A stretch of DNA of 64,000 nt from Channa striata (Eukaryota; Chordata; Actinopteri; Anabantiformes; Channidae): contig CM065168.1 of the NCBI GenBank assembly GCA_033026295.1, positions 35,414,875 to 35,478,874 on the forward strand, written 5' to 3'. A program made the position numbers and the translations under genes. This document shows positions 35,550 through 48,006 of this stretch, one piece after another (the stretch's first letter is position 1; every line of letters begins with the position of its first letter). The notes beneath the pieces were generated by a model. The model did no database searches. It had not been told where the DNA came from and worked only from the letters and a program-made list of their open reading frames with translations.

Positions 35550-36780
35550 AGAAACAAAGGTTACGTACTGTAACCGAGCTTCTGGGACGGTTTTGCGCAG
35601 CCCTCTGGCTGTAGAATATTGAACCAATCCCTGCACGATGCACCAACTCAACAGTACAGTCCATGCCCATCGGTGAGTGGGTCAAAAGTTGCTAATTTAC
35701 CCAGTCTGTAAGGCAAGGGAGTTCCCAGGGCTGGCCTGCCAGCATCTGTTAGAGAGGCGGAAACCAACCGTTCGCTTTGGGGCCACAATGATGACACAGA
35801 GACACTCCTTCCTCAGTCTGTCCACCGTGAGAGCTGGCGGAGCCAATGCTATCTCCAGACACTTGGAGAAGGTGTGCAGGGTGAGAGACTAGCCAAGTGG
35901 TAGGCAGTTGTACTGGCACCGTATTCCCAGGAAGGAGAAACACAGGATCTTCCAGTGTTGCATGGCAATGGGAATGTGAAATTAGGTGGCCTTCAGTTCC
36001 ACTGAGGACAGCCATCCGCCCAGGCGCAAACTGTACAGCGGCTGTAGTTAATATGTGAAAGCTGCGGACCACTTTGAACTGATTAAACGGTGAAAGTACC
36101 AGAATAGGTCTCGTTTCCCCCGACTTCTGGGCAACCAGGAAGTAGCAGGAATAAAACCTCCGGCTCTCCTCTCCCAGGGGAACCACGCTGATGGCTTGTT
36201 TCACCAGGAGATGGGACAGCTCTGTTGAGGGTGCATTCATCTGCGCCAGGAATGGAAGCCGAGTTTCAAGGATCCTTGTGAAACTCGGCAGTGGGGATAC
36301 GAACTGGAGAGAATAATCTTTGAGTATTATTCTGTTCATCCATTTGTTCTCCACACACAGCCACCTCCACTGGATGCGAAGGAGACGGGAGGCTGTGACT
36401 CTCCGTCGGGGAGAGGTCACAGCATCACAGAGGGCTCATGAACAAACGGCCGCTACAGCTAGCAGATATGCTAGTGAGGAGGAACACGACAGGGTGCCCA
36501 GAGGAAGTGTGTGTGGCTTCCTGTAAAGCAGCATAGTGTTAGCACGGTAACAACAACAAGCGGGCTGTCATGGGTGGGGGATGTGTGATGCAGGCATCGC
36601 TGACTGTGGTAACTCAGCGATGCCTGCAACATTGCATCACTCAGTTTTCACGCTCTGTCAACGGGTGGGACAGAGAGTGGCTACTGCCTGCTTGCCTGGT
36701 GTCTAGCCAAAACTCTGCCCTCTCCACCGCTACTCGGGGTCACAGTGTCACAGAGGGCTCATGAACAAAGATATATGTTC
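35550..36780 (-). mobile_element. Degenerate DIRS-like retroelement
   Basis: Minus-strand frame 36420-35749 reads DYSLQFVSPLPSF, LVKQAISVVPL, SRRFYSCYFLVAQKSGETRP and HILTT. This aligns in spirit with the tyrosine-recombinase retroelement (DIRS) RT segment GYSLQF, KQAIEVVP, FYSRYFVVPKKDGGLRP and MLT. The downstream YADD-equivalent region is missing. A 30-bp phrase (tcacagagggctcatgaacaaa) occurs twice, at about 36424 and 36748. The frame is open for 223 codons but the catalytic part is not recognisable, so it is dead. Confidence 0.65.
36585..36640. repeat. Long perfect hairpin
   Basis: Arms 36590-36603 and 36614-36627 are perfect 14-bp reverse complements (gcaggcatcgctga) around a 10-base loop. 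An outer 8-bp pair (gtgatgca at 36585-36592, tgcatcac at 36633-36640) extends or competes with the stem. It lies within or next to the DIRS-like element. Confidence 0.8.
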
Positions 36781-36789
36781 CCCCTCAGC

Positions 36790-37850
36790 AGTGGAATCCA
36801 TAACTTCATCCAATAGAAACTTCATGGCAGCACAGGGATTCCAGTTGTGTTTCCATCAGTGCGGAGACACCACCAGCTGTCCACTGCACGCAGGTGTTCC
36901 TCTCTGCTGTCTTATCCGGCTCCTTGTGTTTTCCTTTCAGCTGCAGCAGCCTTGTCCTCCTCCATACGGTGTAAGTCGTCTGCAGTGTGCTTTGCCTCGT
37001 ACAAGCAACTACGAATATTAGACTGTGTAACACACTGTAGAACCCGCCGTCTTCCATGTAATTTATAGCAGGACCTTCGACCATTGAATATTGTATGTCC
37101 ATTTACAATACTACGTCGTGTGACGTGTTTTACATCATCTTCAACTGCCCCGGCAGATTGATGCCGTGGAATAATTGGAATTTCACTGCATAGAAAATAT
37201 GGAGGAATCTGAGTGTCAACTATCATCTCCTCTTAATCAATTTGTTGCTTTACATAATATGCCAGGAGTGGCTTTACGCACTCGTCCATATTTAAAACCT
37301 GTTGTTTCTAAACAATCATCAATAAATCTTTGCAGTAAATTAAATCACCTCAAAATAACGTTGCTTTGCTCTCATGTCAAACATATGGGAAATGACTATC
37401 AGTAGATTGAACATCATCTGTTGATATAGTTGATGAATGTCCTCAGCCCATAGCACAGCAATTCACACATCAAAAACAGCCAAAATGTTGTATAATCTAC
37501 AGTGCAACCATTGTTTGGAAAAGTAGTAATATTATAAATGTATTTGGTTTATATCAGGAGCCCAAGTGTAAAGGAAAAACTTTAGACAATCAGGAGCGAG
37601 CTGTGTTTATAGTGTTATAGGGTGTTAAATGTTGTATTAACTGCTGTGTGACCAACTGACTTGGCTGCAAAGGAAGTGATAATCCATTTGAGTATGATCC
37701 ACCACATATGTTTGTAATAACCTAAATAAATAAAAGTTGTTTGACCCCCAGTTTCTTTAAATAATTTACAGCCAGGCTGTATGTGTTTAGAAAACATAAT
37801 CTCTTTTGGCATTTCTATTAAGGATGAACAGTTGCTCTATAGGACATAGG
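36790..37850. other. No gene seen
   Basis: Short opposing open frames only. No motif supports a gene. Confidence 0.5.
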
Positions 37851-38050
37851 TGCATTGGTCCAATTCCTGGTCCCCCTGGCTCAGTGTCAAAGTGTCATTG
37901 GGCAAAACACTGTGCCCCAAGTTGCTCCCGGTGGGTCAGGTGAGCACCTTTCATGGCAGCTACTGCCATCCGTGTGTGAGTGTGTGTGAATTACAAGCAA
38001 CATTGTAAAGTGCTTTGGATAAGTGATATATTTATATAAGTGCCTATTTA
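37850..38050 (+). repeat. SINE/MITE-like fish repeat
   Basis: Contains gtgtcattgggcaaaacact, ccaagttgctcccggtgggt and gtaaagtgctttggataa, the recurrent wording of a dispersed teleost repeat. It is noncoding. Confidence 0.7.
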
Positions 38051-38500
38051 CCAATAACAAAACAAACTATTATCTGTGTTTTGTGAAATTCTATGCCATT
38101 ACGTGTTCATGTTAAAGCTAATGTTTTTGTCCTAGAATGAATAAAAATATCTTTTCTTCCCTTTCCTTTAGTTTGTCGAACATTAAATCACTTTTCCACT
38201 TTATGAAAGGTCTGGGCATCATCATGGTGTGGGGGTATTTTGGGATCAAGCTCTAGATGGCGCTATAGATCATGTCAGGTCATATTCCATTTTATGTTGC
38301 CTGGATAAATGTAACTTAGATGGACTTTTCCCACAGACATACATATCAAACAGAAATTCAGGAAGAATTTAAACTGAAGTTTTATTAGATGATGCAGATA
38401 GTAATGATCATAATCTCTAAGCAGAGATCAATTCTGTGAAGCAAGCAATGAAAAATCTATGTAAAGGTATGATAGTGTGTGATAGATATTTTCAAGACTA

Positions 38501-41075
38501 TCAGAGAACAAGAACTAATAGAACATGACAGAATAAGGCTGGTAACATACAAGTTAGGAAGTAAATGTGTGTTTTCGCATTCATCTTAGTTTCTGTGCCA
38601 CACAGGTATAGAGGTTTGTCTGGGAGCCACACCAGCACTGCAGGGATGAAGTGAGAGCTGGTCCTCAGACACTCGGGGGTGAGCTTCAGACACACAAAGC
38701 AGAACTCGACCTGACAGCGAGGACAAAGGATGTTCTTGCAGCCCGTTTTGTCGTGCTCCACTTTCTGACCGCAGGTGGGACAGGCCCGGATGGACGGACA
38801 CTTGTCCACCCCCTCGACCTGATGGAGGGTGGTGTCCTTACAGTTTTTCAAAAGCTCGAGGTCATGGTTGATGCAGCCATCATTGTCACAGCGGTTAGAG
38901 CGTGGGGCTGGACCTTTCCACTCCTTCAGACACTGCCAGCAGAAGTGGTAAGCGCTCTTCTTATCTGCAGTACAGATGATGCACTCCACATTGAGGTTCG
39001 TCAGGTCCTCTCTCTCCACATAGGTTTTGCACCCAGGACACTGTTGGAAAAAGGTGTAAGAAACAGTAAAGGAATAGTGACCGGACAGAAATATAATCAG
39101 TGGTTTCATCAATCAGTGCTGCTACAAATTTGATTTCGTCACTACTTCTGCATAAACCACTCTGTTCTTGTCTTGTTTATTTGGGTTTCTTTTCTCTAAC
39201 AGGTGCATATTATTTTTGTAAAAATAAGGTAAGATAACATAAAATAAACCGGCGTTCGTCCCCCTGCATCAGCAGACAATGTGCATTGTGCAGCAACAGA
39301 ATATCAAAATAGAGTATATGCAATCTAAAATTGAAAAATAAAAATAAGAATACAAAATATGAGATATGTACACAATCATACAGGTAATTGCACCATGGGT
39401 CATTAAGAGTAAATAAGAGTAAATGCTAAAGGCTTGAGAAAGTTTCAAGGAGGAGAATAGATGGAATATTTCACCGCTCTCTTATCATATTTGGAGATAA
39501 TATTAGTGAGGATAAAGATCTAAAACTTACAATGTATCTGTAACTTCTTAAGACCAGCCACCGGGGGCCCTGCTACACCAGCAAGCCATAGGCAACACTT
39601 ATTAAATCCACCACAACCCACACATGACTTCCTATTCTGCGAATTTCCTTCCATAAATCACTACTGACTCCCCAGTGAAACAGATTAATATTACCAACAT
39701 AACAATCTTTACGCTTTACATGTATGGATTTAATAAACAAGAAACCTGGGCATATGATGTTGGCTGATGTGGGGAGGGTTTGATATCTTTTGAACGAGCC
39801 AGTTATTAGTGTTTGTAAGATAAAAGCTGCTGGCTCCAGCTACGCATTTACTCCACAGATTCAAGTGGGTTTTAATCTTTTCATCTAGCTCTACGCAAGA
39901 AAGTGAACAAGTACATTCCTCAGTATATTATTTTACTGTATATATATGCACACAAATATACTCTGCTCATCTTTTAACTGAACCAGTTTGTAATTTTTGA
40001 CAGCAGAGGCGACACTCGGACACTCACAGTTTTAAATTCACAGTATTCAGTAATCGCCAGACGTGCGATGTTTTCTTCAAAGTACTGCATCTCTTCCGTC
40101 GTCAGCACTGCCAGTCTGCGCACCTCTTGGTAAGACCACACTTCATTACACTTCTGCAAGGTGCCCTCCTTCAGAGCAGGACATTTAAACTTGTACTGGC
40201 CCTGAAATTAAAAGCAAATATTGTTTTGTAGTTTAGTATAAAATTTGATGAACTCTTTACTTTATTACTATACTATTAATATTAATACTATTTATTTTTA
40301 TATTTTTGACATGTCTGTAACTGCATTGGAGTCTCAGTATTTGAGCCAAATCGAGTAACCAGTTGGCTGTGGTTAAAGATGTAACTGCAATGATTTCAAT
40401 AGATTTTTTAAAAAGATTTTAAATTCAACAGGATTAATTCCCTAAATTTGGTGTGAGGCCAAAGTAATGATTTATTGTCAATTTACATTTACATTCAGTC
40501 ATTTGGCAGATGCTTTTATCCAAAGCAATTTACAAGTGAGGTAAAAAAAATGCAAACAATCTAATTCTTTTTAAGTTTTTTAACCTGGAAGAGTCATAAA
40601 GACAAACCATGAAGATTCAAAGGATTCTGGAAAAATCTAGTGATTTGATTGATTCTGTTTTGAAGGGCTCCTGAGGTGTGCTGATTAAGGAAGCTGTAGG
40701 TGTGAGTTTGAGGACAAACCTCTCTACATTTTGACATTGGGCACAGATGCAATTACCTGGTCCACCAGACTGCGGCACCACCCGGTGAGAGACTCCGGGC
40801 TGACAGCGTGGCCGCAGGACATCTCTGCTCGGAGACCCTGGTCTCCGTCCACCGGGGCTGAGGACAACAACAGTGAACACAACAGAAACTGTGTTACAGA
40901 CAGGAGACATACATGTTATGTGAAATTATCCACATTCACAAAGCCTCGATTATATAAAGGTTTCACAGTCAAGCGTTCACTCACGGAGCGGATCCAGATC
41001 ATCCGGTCTGTTGACGAATTTCAGAGTCGTGTCTCTGGGGTCGTACCTCTTCTCGTTCTGACCCTGGGTGGTCAT
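38501..41075 (-). CDS. RBR-type E3 ubiquitin ligase, copy F (E3-F), cassette 1
   Basis: Minus-strand exons 41075-40985, 40857-40757, 40201-40028 and 39040-38501 give about 301 residues. It starts MTTQGQNEKRYDPRD. RING1 keeps SCGHAVSP and GWCRSL but has no cysteine at the FLCEGF position. The linker exon has KCPALKEG and LQKCNEVW. The terminal exon has CPGCKTYVERED, FCWQCLKEWKGP, CPSIRACPTC, the catalytic-position Cys in KTGCKN, and FCFVCLKL. Compared with all siblings, one base is missing after HFIP, so the usual tail (GVAPRQTSIPVWHRN, still present one frame over, stop at 38586) is replaced by about 45 other residues ending in a hydrophobic run FLTCMLPALFCHVLLVLVL. This is either an assembly indel or a real new tail. 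The gene is divergent from Ubl-4, with about 440 bp between start codons. Confidence 0.8.
40480..40545. repeat. Dispersed fish repeat in an E3-F intron
   Basis: ttacatttacattcagtcatttggcagatgcttttatcc is a recurrent teleost repeat phrase. A short related piece lies near 34930-34950. Confidence 0.6.
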
Positions 41076-41157
41076 GTTGTTTCTGAACGGTTCTTCTCTC
41101 CGACCTCAAACCTCTCGATGAGCAGGAAACACTGAACCTTCACATTTGTTTTCCAAC

Positions 41158-41169
41158 ACTTTCAGTTTT
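41158..41169 (-). promoter_or_regulatory. ISRE upstream of E3-F
   Basis: ACTTTCAGTTTT is AAAACTGAAAGT on the gene strand, about 85-95 bp upstream of the E3-F start. It is a one-mismatch GAAANNGAAA site. Confidence 0.55.
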
Positions 41170-41388
41170 GCACCCAGTAATTACAAGAAGTCACGTGAGT
41201 GCACACTGGCAGATGTGTATTCCTATGATTTATTCTGTTTATTTCATTGTGTAGATCTTTGTTGTAGTGATTTCACAAAATCACAACCTGCAACAGGGTA
41301 TCGACAAAAAAACCCTCAACCAGTTACAGAAAAACAATCCTGGCATTTGATAATAAGGACGGTAATAATAAATCGTAAAAAGTAAATA

Positions 41389-41400
41389 GGAAGTGAAAGT
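41389..41400 (+). promoter_or_regulatory. ISRE/ETS-IRF-like site upstream of Ubl-4
   Basis: GGAAGTGAAAGT lies about 115 bp before the Ubl-4 start. It fits the ETS-IRF composite GGAANNGAAA and differs from an ISRE core by one base. It shares the ~440-bp bidirectional promoter with E3-F. Confidence 0.55.
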
Positions 41401-41514
41401 ATCCTGAGCCCTGACGTCAGAACCCGATTTCCCCAAACAGCGAGGCACAAACAGCTGAAGCGTCCTCACTCCCGTCCAACGCTCGGCAGCGGAGCGGGCA
41501 CAGAAAGTCTCACA

Positions 41515-42332
41515 ATGGGGAAACTCTTCCAGGTGGTTATTAATGGTTTTCGAGGTGAGAAGATGATCATCGACCTGTGCAACACAGAGGAGCAGATGCA
41601 GCAAATGACAGTGCTGCAGCTGAAGGAGAAGATCCTACCGAGGCTTCCGGCCAGCACAGGTACAGGCAGCGAGAAACTCCAACAACCATAACTGTCTGAC
41701 AAACCTAAAATAATCAGGGACAAATATGTCCATATGTTCAGCCCATGATGGAGCTACGTGCAGCCGTTGAAACTTTGAAAGATGTTATTCCATTGAACGA
41801 AGACGGTTTTGATCATTTTTGGAGAGGAAAGGAATTAAATACTTCACTAGATACCTAACTGCTACCAGTAGCTTTATGATTTCACAAAAAATGTGTAATA
41901 ACACTGTTGGAAGTCAAAGTTCGCCCTTTAAACGAGTTTTCAAAAGTGAAACTATGCAGAATGGTTCCTTCATGGCTGTTAGTTTGTTATAAATAAGCTG
42001 CCAAGTAATTTATTAGAGTGTGTAACTACATTAGTCTGTTAGCACTGACATTTCTAGAAACTGCAATTGAATGCAACGTTCTTTGTTGAAATGGAATGAA
42101 TACTTGAGTATTGCTTTACTTAGTTTCGCTTCTCCACTGTTGAGTTGAAAGAATGAAAAGATTAAACCAACTCCCTGTGTCCCTGTGTGTTTTAGGAGAA
42201 GAGTCTCTGCGGCTGATCTTCACAGACAAGGAGCTCAATGAAAACACCAAGCTGCTTTCTGAATATGGAATCCAACACATGTCTGTCATCCACATGGTGG
42301 TGAGAGTTCCTGGAGGACTCACTGTTTTATAG
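41515..42332 (+). CDS. Ubiquitin-like protein 4 (Ubl-4), cassette 1
   Basis: Exons 41515-41659 and 42196-42332 join in phase 1 to 93 residues. Exon 1 reads MGKLFQVVINGFRGEKMIID, then QQMTVLQLKEKI. Exon 2 reads ESLRLIFTDKEL, LLSEYGIQHMSVIHMVVRV, then PGGLTVL and stop. The strand and helix order copies ubiquitin: LIF at the ubiquitin Leu43-Phe45 region, SDYNIQ becoming SEYGIQ, LHLVLRLRGG becoming IHMVVRVPGG. Four residues follow GG, so a protease must trim the precursor; USP-1, about 1.4 kb downstream in the same orientation, is the obvious candidate. Intact frame, good splice sites. It is not a named Ubl that I recognise. Confidence 0.9.
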
Positions 42333-43620
42333 AGACCGTCTCCTTCTGTTGCCACTGGTGCCTCCTGTAAAAGCACATGAAGAAGTCTGACAATGTTTAC
42401 ATATTTGACCCAACTGTTGTTCAGACTCCCAGAAAAGGACATACAGTACATCATATGTACTTCATCATCATTATTGTACTTCAATAAATAATGCATGCTG
42501 TGTAAACTTTTGTCTTCTTCAGTTGATTTAGATGTTTTATTTTTTTACAGTTATCAAATTACTTGTTATATGTCTTAGCTTATATTTCTGTGGTGTCAGT
42601 TTAATAAAAATCTGTATTTGAAAAAAATGTTGATTTAACAACAATATTCTTTATTTGAAACCCAAGACATCATGTTAATCTTCTGCCAATTACTTTAATA
42701 AAACTGTAGGTTTGGTGGTAGGAAATAAAACACTAATTACATAATTATTTAATTTTAATTTTAATATAACTTTTTTTGCACATTACATTGCACAATTCAT
42801 TACTTTAGTAAGTGCATTACAGTGCAATTAATCTTTCTTACTTTTCTTACTTTTATTGCCTTGTACTTGTGAGCTGTGTAAAAGTACATTTCCCTGTTGC
42901 GGGATCAATAAAGATTTATCTTATCTTATTTTGTTAAAAAAAAACAATACAAACAGAACATGTAATAAAGACAACAAGTTTTGTCACTGAGCTACAAAGG
43001 GAAGATTCTGTAGAGACACACAATGCATCAAAGGAAATCTTCTAATACTGTACTGTTGTTAATTTAAAAACTTATAATTAGTTGAATGAGATTTCATTCA
43101 AATTAATAATTCAGCAGGACAATAAAAACAGCATCTTGGTCATTTTAACAAAAACTGTTAAAAATAAGATGAAACAGAAATAAGGTGCTGACCAGCCAGG
43201 TATTTATTCACCCACAAAGAACGTTATTGAACGACATTCACGCTAAATACAGTATATCCCTGAGGGATCTTCTTTGAATATAACATCAGTAGAATTCCGA
43301 CCTGAAAATTACTGTACAGCTGTTGGTGTTATTTTTTATTTTGAAGCCCGACCTGAAAGGGGTGTACAACTTTTGAGCCCACTAATTATCACTTGAAGTT
43401 TGTGAATATGTTTAAAACTACGTAAATGTCAAAATATGTCATATTTTACCGTTTCTGAACTATATAGAAGAAGTATCTTTTTGCAGATGTAATTATCTTG
43501 CAAATAGCTCAGTCAGTTATAGAGATAACATAAATTATATTTTGTTTAGTTGTTAGCCGTGTGACCTCTTCACTTAATATTTCCCACACACCGTGAATGC
43601 AGCACTCCAACAGCTGATTG
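42333..43620. repeat. Intergenic, with LINE/SINE 3' tail at about 42780-42935
   Basis: The phrase ttgcgggatcaataaagattt followed by atcttatctta is a typical fish retroelement 3' end on the plus strand. Otherwise this is AT-rich and without a gene. Confidence 0.55.
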
Positions 43621-43630
43621 TGTGATAAGT

Positions 43631-43642
43631 GAAAGAGAAAGT
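43631..43642 (+). promoter_or_regulatory. ISRE upstream of USP-1
   Basis: GAAAGAGAAAGT, a perfect GAAANNGAAA core, ends 90 bp before the USP-1 start codon. Confidence 0.65.
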
Positions 43643-43731
43643 ATTACGAGGATAAAGCGCAGCGGATAGAGACTTTGTGTGTTTGTGTCCACACGAAACA
43701 CAGAGAATCTATTTATCACAAATCTACAGCA

Positions 43732-46700
43732 ATGTTGAGAAATTCTTCTTCAGGTACGTGCTTTTTTGCCTGTTTATGACCCAGAATAGATGTGTTTGCA
43801 ACCTAAATTAATTATTGCCAGTCTCCTCCCTGTAGGAAATATTAAATACCATGGCTTGTTTAACCAAGGAGCGACATGCTACCTGAACAGTGTCCTGCAG
43901 GTGCTGTTCATGACCAAAGAGTTCAGAGAGGCTGTGGGAAGGTTCGGTACCAAATAACAGACATAAATTCAGTTGAGGCTATAAACTGCTCATCAATATT
44001 CTTACCAATATGCCTTCACTTTTTTTAGGTGCGCCTGTGACAACTTTGACAATCTGGATTTTCATCTGAAAACCTTGTTTGCTGAATTACAGAGAGGCAC
44101 AACAAACACTTATGACATCACAAAGAAGCTGGGCATCAACACAGGTACAGTATGTTAGGACATACCTACAGAACAACACGAGTTCTCTGAAGGAGCTCAA
44201 CAAAATAGATTTTTGGGATAATGAAGTCGAGTGGAAGTGTTAAAATGCAGTCATAAAGATGGAGAGTAAACACAGTATTTTATATTTTACCTCATACCAA
44301 AATTCATATGGTAATTTTCCATGGTGAATGTACATGATGATTTCTGTTCTTCTCATTTTAGTGTATGAACAACGTGATGCTGCTGAGTACTTGGAGAAGA
44401 TTTTAACTCTGACGGGTCCTGAAGCTTCAAAGGTAAAGAGATCAGTATCAAAGTGAATCTGTGAATTATGAAAAAAAGAACGTGTTTATCATTCTCTATA
44501 TTTCTCTGTTTTCAGATATTTCATGTACAGCTGACGCACACAACCGTCTGTTCTCAATGTAAAACAGAGAAATCCACCAATGCACCAATGTGGCATCTTC
44601 CTCTATCACTGACTGATTCCCACAGCCAAGAATACAGTGTGGTAAGATCTGACAACCTGCAAACCTCTCAGCATTTTTCTCTTGCCATGAAATATTAACA
44701 TGCTATTTGCAGATAGCAGCATTTCAGTCACTTATCTTATCAGTTGAACAATACAGATATACAGTATCAGCTAATTTCTAGCTGATATCCCAACTCCAAA
44801 AAAAGGTGGGAGGTTGGGTAAACATAATTAAAAACTGTTATCACTGTATTATAATGTTGCTTTAAATGGAGATTAGACTAAGCACATGATCCTTTTTACA
44901 TTCTCTGGACTCTGTCTCATTATACATTCAATTGTTAAATGATTCCCACATTACTGACTCTTCCTCATCCATACCCTCAAGAGCTGATTATTCAACATTT
45001 ACAGAAAAAAAAAAAGTTTCAGATTTCTGCATAGACCTCCTGTATTCCTTTTTTTGAGATTTCATACTCACTTGAAATTGTGTAAGTTTGCCTAATCATA
45101 TTTCTTTCAGACCTGTTTATTACACTGTATTAAACACTCATGGTGTTCATTTAAATCCCACAAATACAGTATGTGATCCAGTACTTCAGATGACCAGATG
45201 TGCGACCATTAGTTTTTGCATTTGACTAATTTTAGAACTGTGTACCTTCTCAAGAGAATTTACTCCACTTTCCATTTAAAGTTTTTATTGTGTCGTTATA
45301 TGGATTTTCAAAAGGGTTTTTCTGTATTGTTGGCAAAAATGTATACATCAATATACCGCTATGCTTACAATATGGAAAATAAACACCACACTGCAGAGTA
45401 ACTTACAAACTTCTTTGCATTATGTACTTAATGTGTACTTTTCAGATAGATGGCATTGAGGAATATTTCAGAGACATTCATTTCAGTGGACTAGACCAGA
45501 TGTACTGTGACCAGTGTGATGCCAAAGTTGATGCTACTATTGTGAGTAATGAGATTGTTTCTGATTTGTCTATATTAACTGGTTAAATAATGACAGCATT
45601 AAGTTGTGAATTTGTTATCTGGGAATCAAACCAATACATTTACATGTGTGTACTTGTGTGTTTCATTCAGAAATGTGAAGTGAAGCATCATTCAGAAGTT
45701 TTGATTCTGCTGTTGAAGCGGTTTGGCTTTGACTACGATTACATGGGATATGTCAAAAACAACCGTTTTGTGGATCTTCCCCGCACTCTACAGATTCCAA
45801 AGGTATATTTACTGTACAAACGGTATTTTATACTTTTTCATTCCTAATCCTAATACATAATTGTCATTTTTCATGTGGTGATCAGAATGAGACATATGAA
45901 CTGTACGCAGTTGTGAATCACTTTGGAGATCTTAGAGGTGGACATTATACCGCAACAATCAAGTCCCAGGATGATAATAATGAGCTGTGGTATGACTTCA
46001 ATGATATCAGTGTCACATTGGTAAGAATGACCAGTTTTGCAATAGTGATGTCATAGAAGGTTGTCAATGACAACCAGTTAACACTTAATGACAACTTTAA
46101 ATGCATAAAAATATGTAATTATACTAATATGTATTTATTTATTTCATCAACAGAGTCGTTACCAGCAGCCAACCAAGTCAAACAGCACTGAGAAGTAAGG
46201 TTTTATCAGTCTTTTCTTACCCCAGTATTTTTGAATGGAAAGTAAAATTTCTTTGTTTTCACATTTTCCCACTAGATCCTGTAGTGCTTATCTTCTTTTC
46301 TACAGGAAAAGTAAGAGACAAACATTTTTTAAGCTTAATCACTTGTGGAGAGAATGATTAAAACAACTCTTATTGGGACTTTATCTTAATTAATTTTATA
46401 CTTATACTTACTATAACTTTTATTCCTAGCTACAGACATTTGCACCGAAAACATCAGGAACGTGTCCATGAGTGGAGGCTCCCTGCCTGCTACTAGTGAC
46501 AATGAGCAAAGTCAAGATGCTGAAGAGATTGTAAATGAAGTGGGAGGCACTGCAGAGTCTGTTTCGGTTGACAGACATGAAGAAACAGGAATTAGAGAAG
46601 TGGAGCCGTCATCTGATCTCTGTCATAATGTAAATGATCAGAGCAGTGGAGCTAATGTCAGACACAGAGAATCACACGCTCCTCAGGAGTGTAATGAGGG

Positions 46701-47550
46701 AATTAATGATTTGTATGATTATCATCCACATACTCATGAAGAACAGACAGATCAGGGGGAAATAATAGGAGATACTGAAGACATGGAAGGACATAAAGAA
46801 ACTGGTGACCAGAAATTAGAGGGAGAAACTTTACCGCAAACTCATCTTGAAGGAAAAGCAGAGAATCAGCACAATGCCAGTACAGAACTAGATGGTGATG
46901 GACAGAGGAGAATGGATAATGTGCTTGAAATACATGACCCTCTTGATAAACCAGATGAGCTGAATGATACACAGAGGAAATTAATGGATCCAAAGACAGT
47001 CACAAATGGACAGACTGGAGGAGATGAACTGTCAGAAAAGCCTTTGACAGAAAATTTCAACAGGAACCCAGAGCATCAGGTCAGTGAGAGATTACAAGAT
47101 GCTAGAAAGAGCACAAATAACGGTGATGATAATCAGGACCAGAAACTAGAAATCAGTGACACATTAAGAGAATTAGATTTAGAACAATGTGGAGAAGAAA
47201 ATGGAGAAGGTGGTAAACGGGGGAGAAAACCAGAGAAAACTCAATCAGATGCACAATCCACATCAAGCTGTGTGACAAAGCACAAACGTAAGAGCATCTT
47301 TGAGGAGAATGACACAAGTATATTAAATTTAAATGAAATGTCTGATGTACAAGAACAAGATGCTGGAACAAAACATCCAAGTGACACAGGAGGTAATAAA
47401 AAGAGGAAATGGTGGCAAATCAAGCATGGCCCACAGCTCAGCAAAAAGAGAAAAAACAGCAAAGAAAAAATGAGAAAAACAGAGAAACAAAAGAAATTTG
47501 CCGGGTGTTTTCCTCTAAAGAGAAGACAAAAAAAATTAAAAAGAGAATAA
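43732..47550 (+). CDS. USP-family cysteine protease 1 (USP-1), cassette 1
   Basis: Eleven exons: 43732-43753, 43836-43941, 44029-44144, 44362-44432, 44516-44641, 45446-45541, 45671-45802, 45886-46020, 46154-46194, 46276-46310 and 46430-47550. All are in frame, 666 residues. The Cys box GLFNQGATCYLNSVLQ puts the nucleophile at Cys22. A zinc-finger pair follows (CSQC, then YCDQC). The His box is LRGGHYTATIK with His243, then WYDFND, and the domain closes with AYLLFYRK near residue 293. It is a compact USP domain with almost nothing before the active site. Residues ~294-666, mostly one exon, form a Glu/Lys-rich, probably disordered tail ending in basic clusters (KKRKWW, LSKKRKNSKEK) and GCFPLKRRQKKLKRE. 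Expected activity is cleavage of Ubl precursors or isopeptide bonds. Position after Ubl-4 suggests that modifier as substrate, which is inference. Closest named group: USP47-like fish proteins, loosely. Confidence 0.9.
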
Positions 47551-48000
47551 TAACCACATATTTACTGAACAATTGATCAACAATTGATGTACTCTGTGTA
47601 ATTTCGATTATGTTCCTTTTCAGTTGTTCAGAGGATATTAAATAGATGTTAATGAATGTATGTAATATGATTACAGACAATAAATTGTGTAACCAAATAA
47701 AATGTATGTTAGTGTTCTAAATTAAATTAACTTAACTCTCATAAAATCCGTCTGTTGATCTGTTTTTACCTGCAATGTACGCTGCCTGTGGTTTCACTAA
47801 TACCACTGTCTACATGATTTTGTAGATTAGATTTTCCTTCAAAAATAATCCCTGATGTGTGGAATAAAAACTATAAATGAGGCCTCAGACACCCTGTTAA
47901 TGTTGAAGGTCATAGGTCATGAATGCCATACTTTGTGAAACATTCTGCTAGAAAAACTGAGAAATTAGTCACACAGATGTAGCTGCTTTAAAACATCTGT
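47551..48000. other. USP-1 3' flank
   Basis: AT-rich. A possible polyadenylation signal (aataaa) occurs near 47680-47700. No gene. Confidence 0.5.
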
Positions 48001-48006
48001 GCACTT

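Noticed and set aside
35749..36420. 223-codon minus-strand frame as a host gene
   Set aside because: Its content matches a degraded DIRS-type reverse transcriptase segment, with no start or exon structure of its own.
36761..37405. Overlapping short frames on both strands as small genes
   Set aside because: No splice logic, domain or repeat support.
38651..39133. 160-codon plus-strand frame
   Set aside because: Antisense shadow of the E3-F terminal exon, without domain features.
46703..47462. Several minus-strand frames of 64-96 codons
   Set aside because: Antisense to the low-complexity tail exon of USP-1, which is in frame with an intact USP domain.
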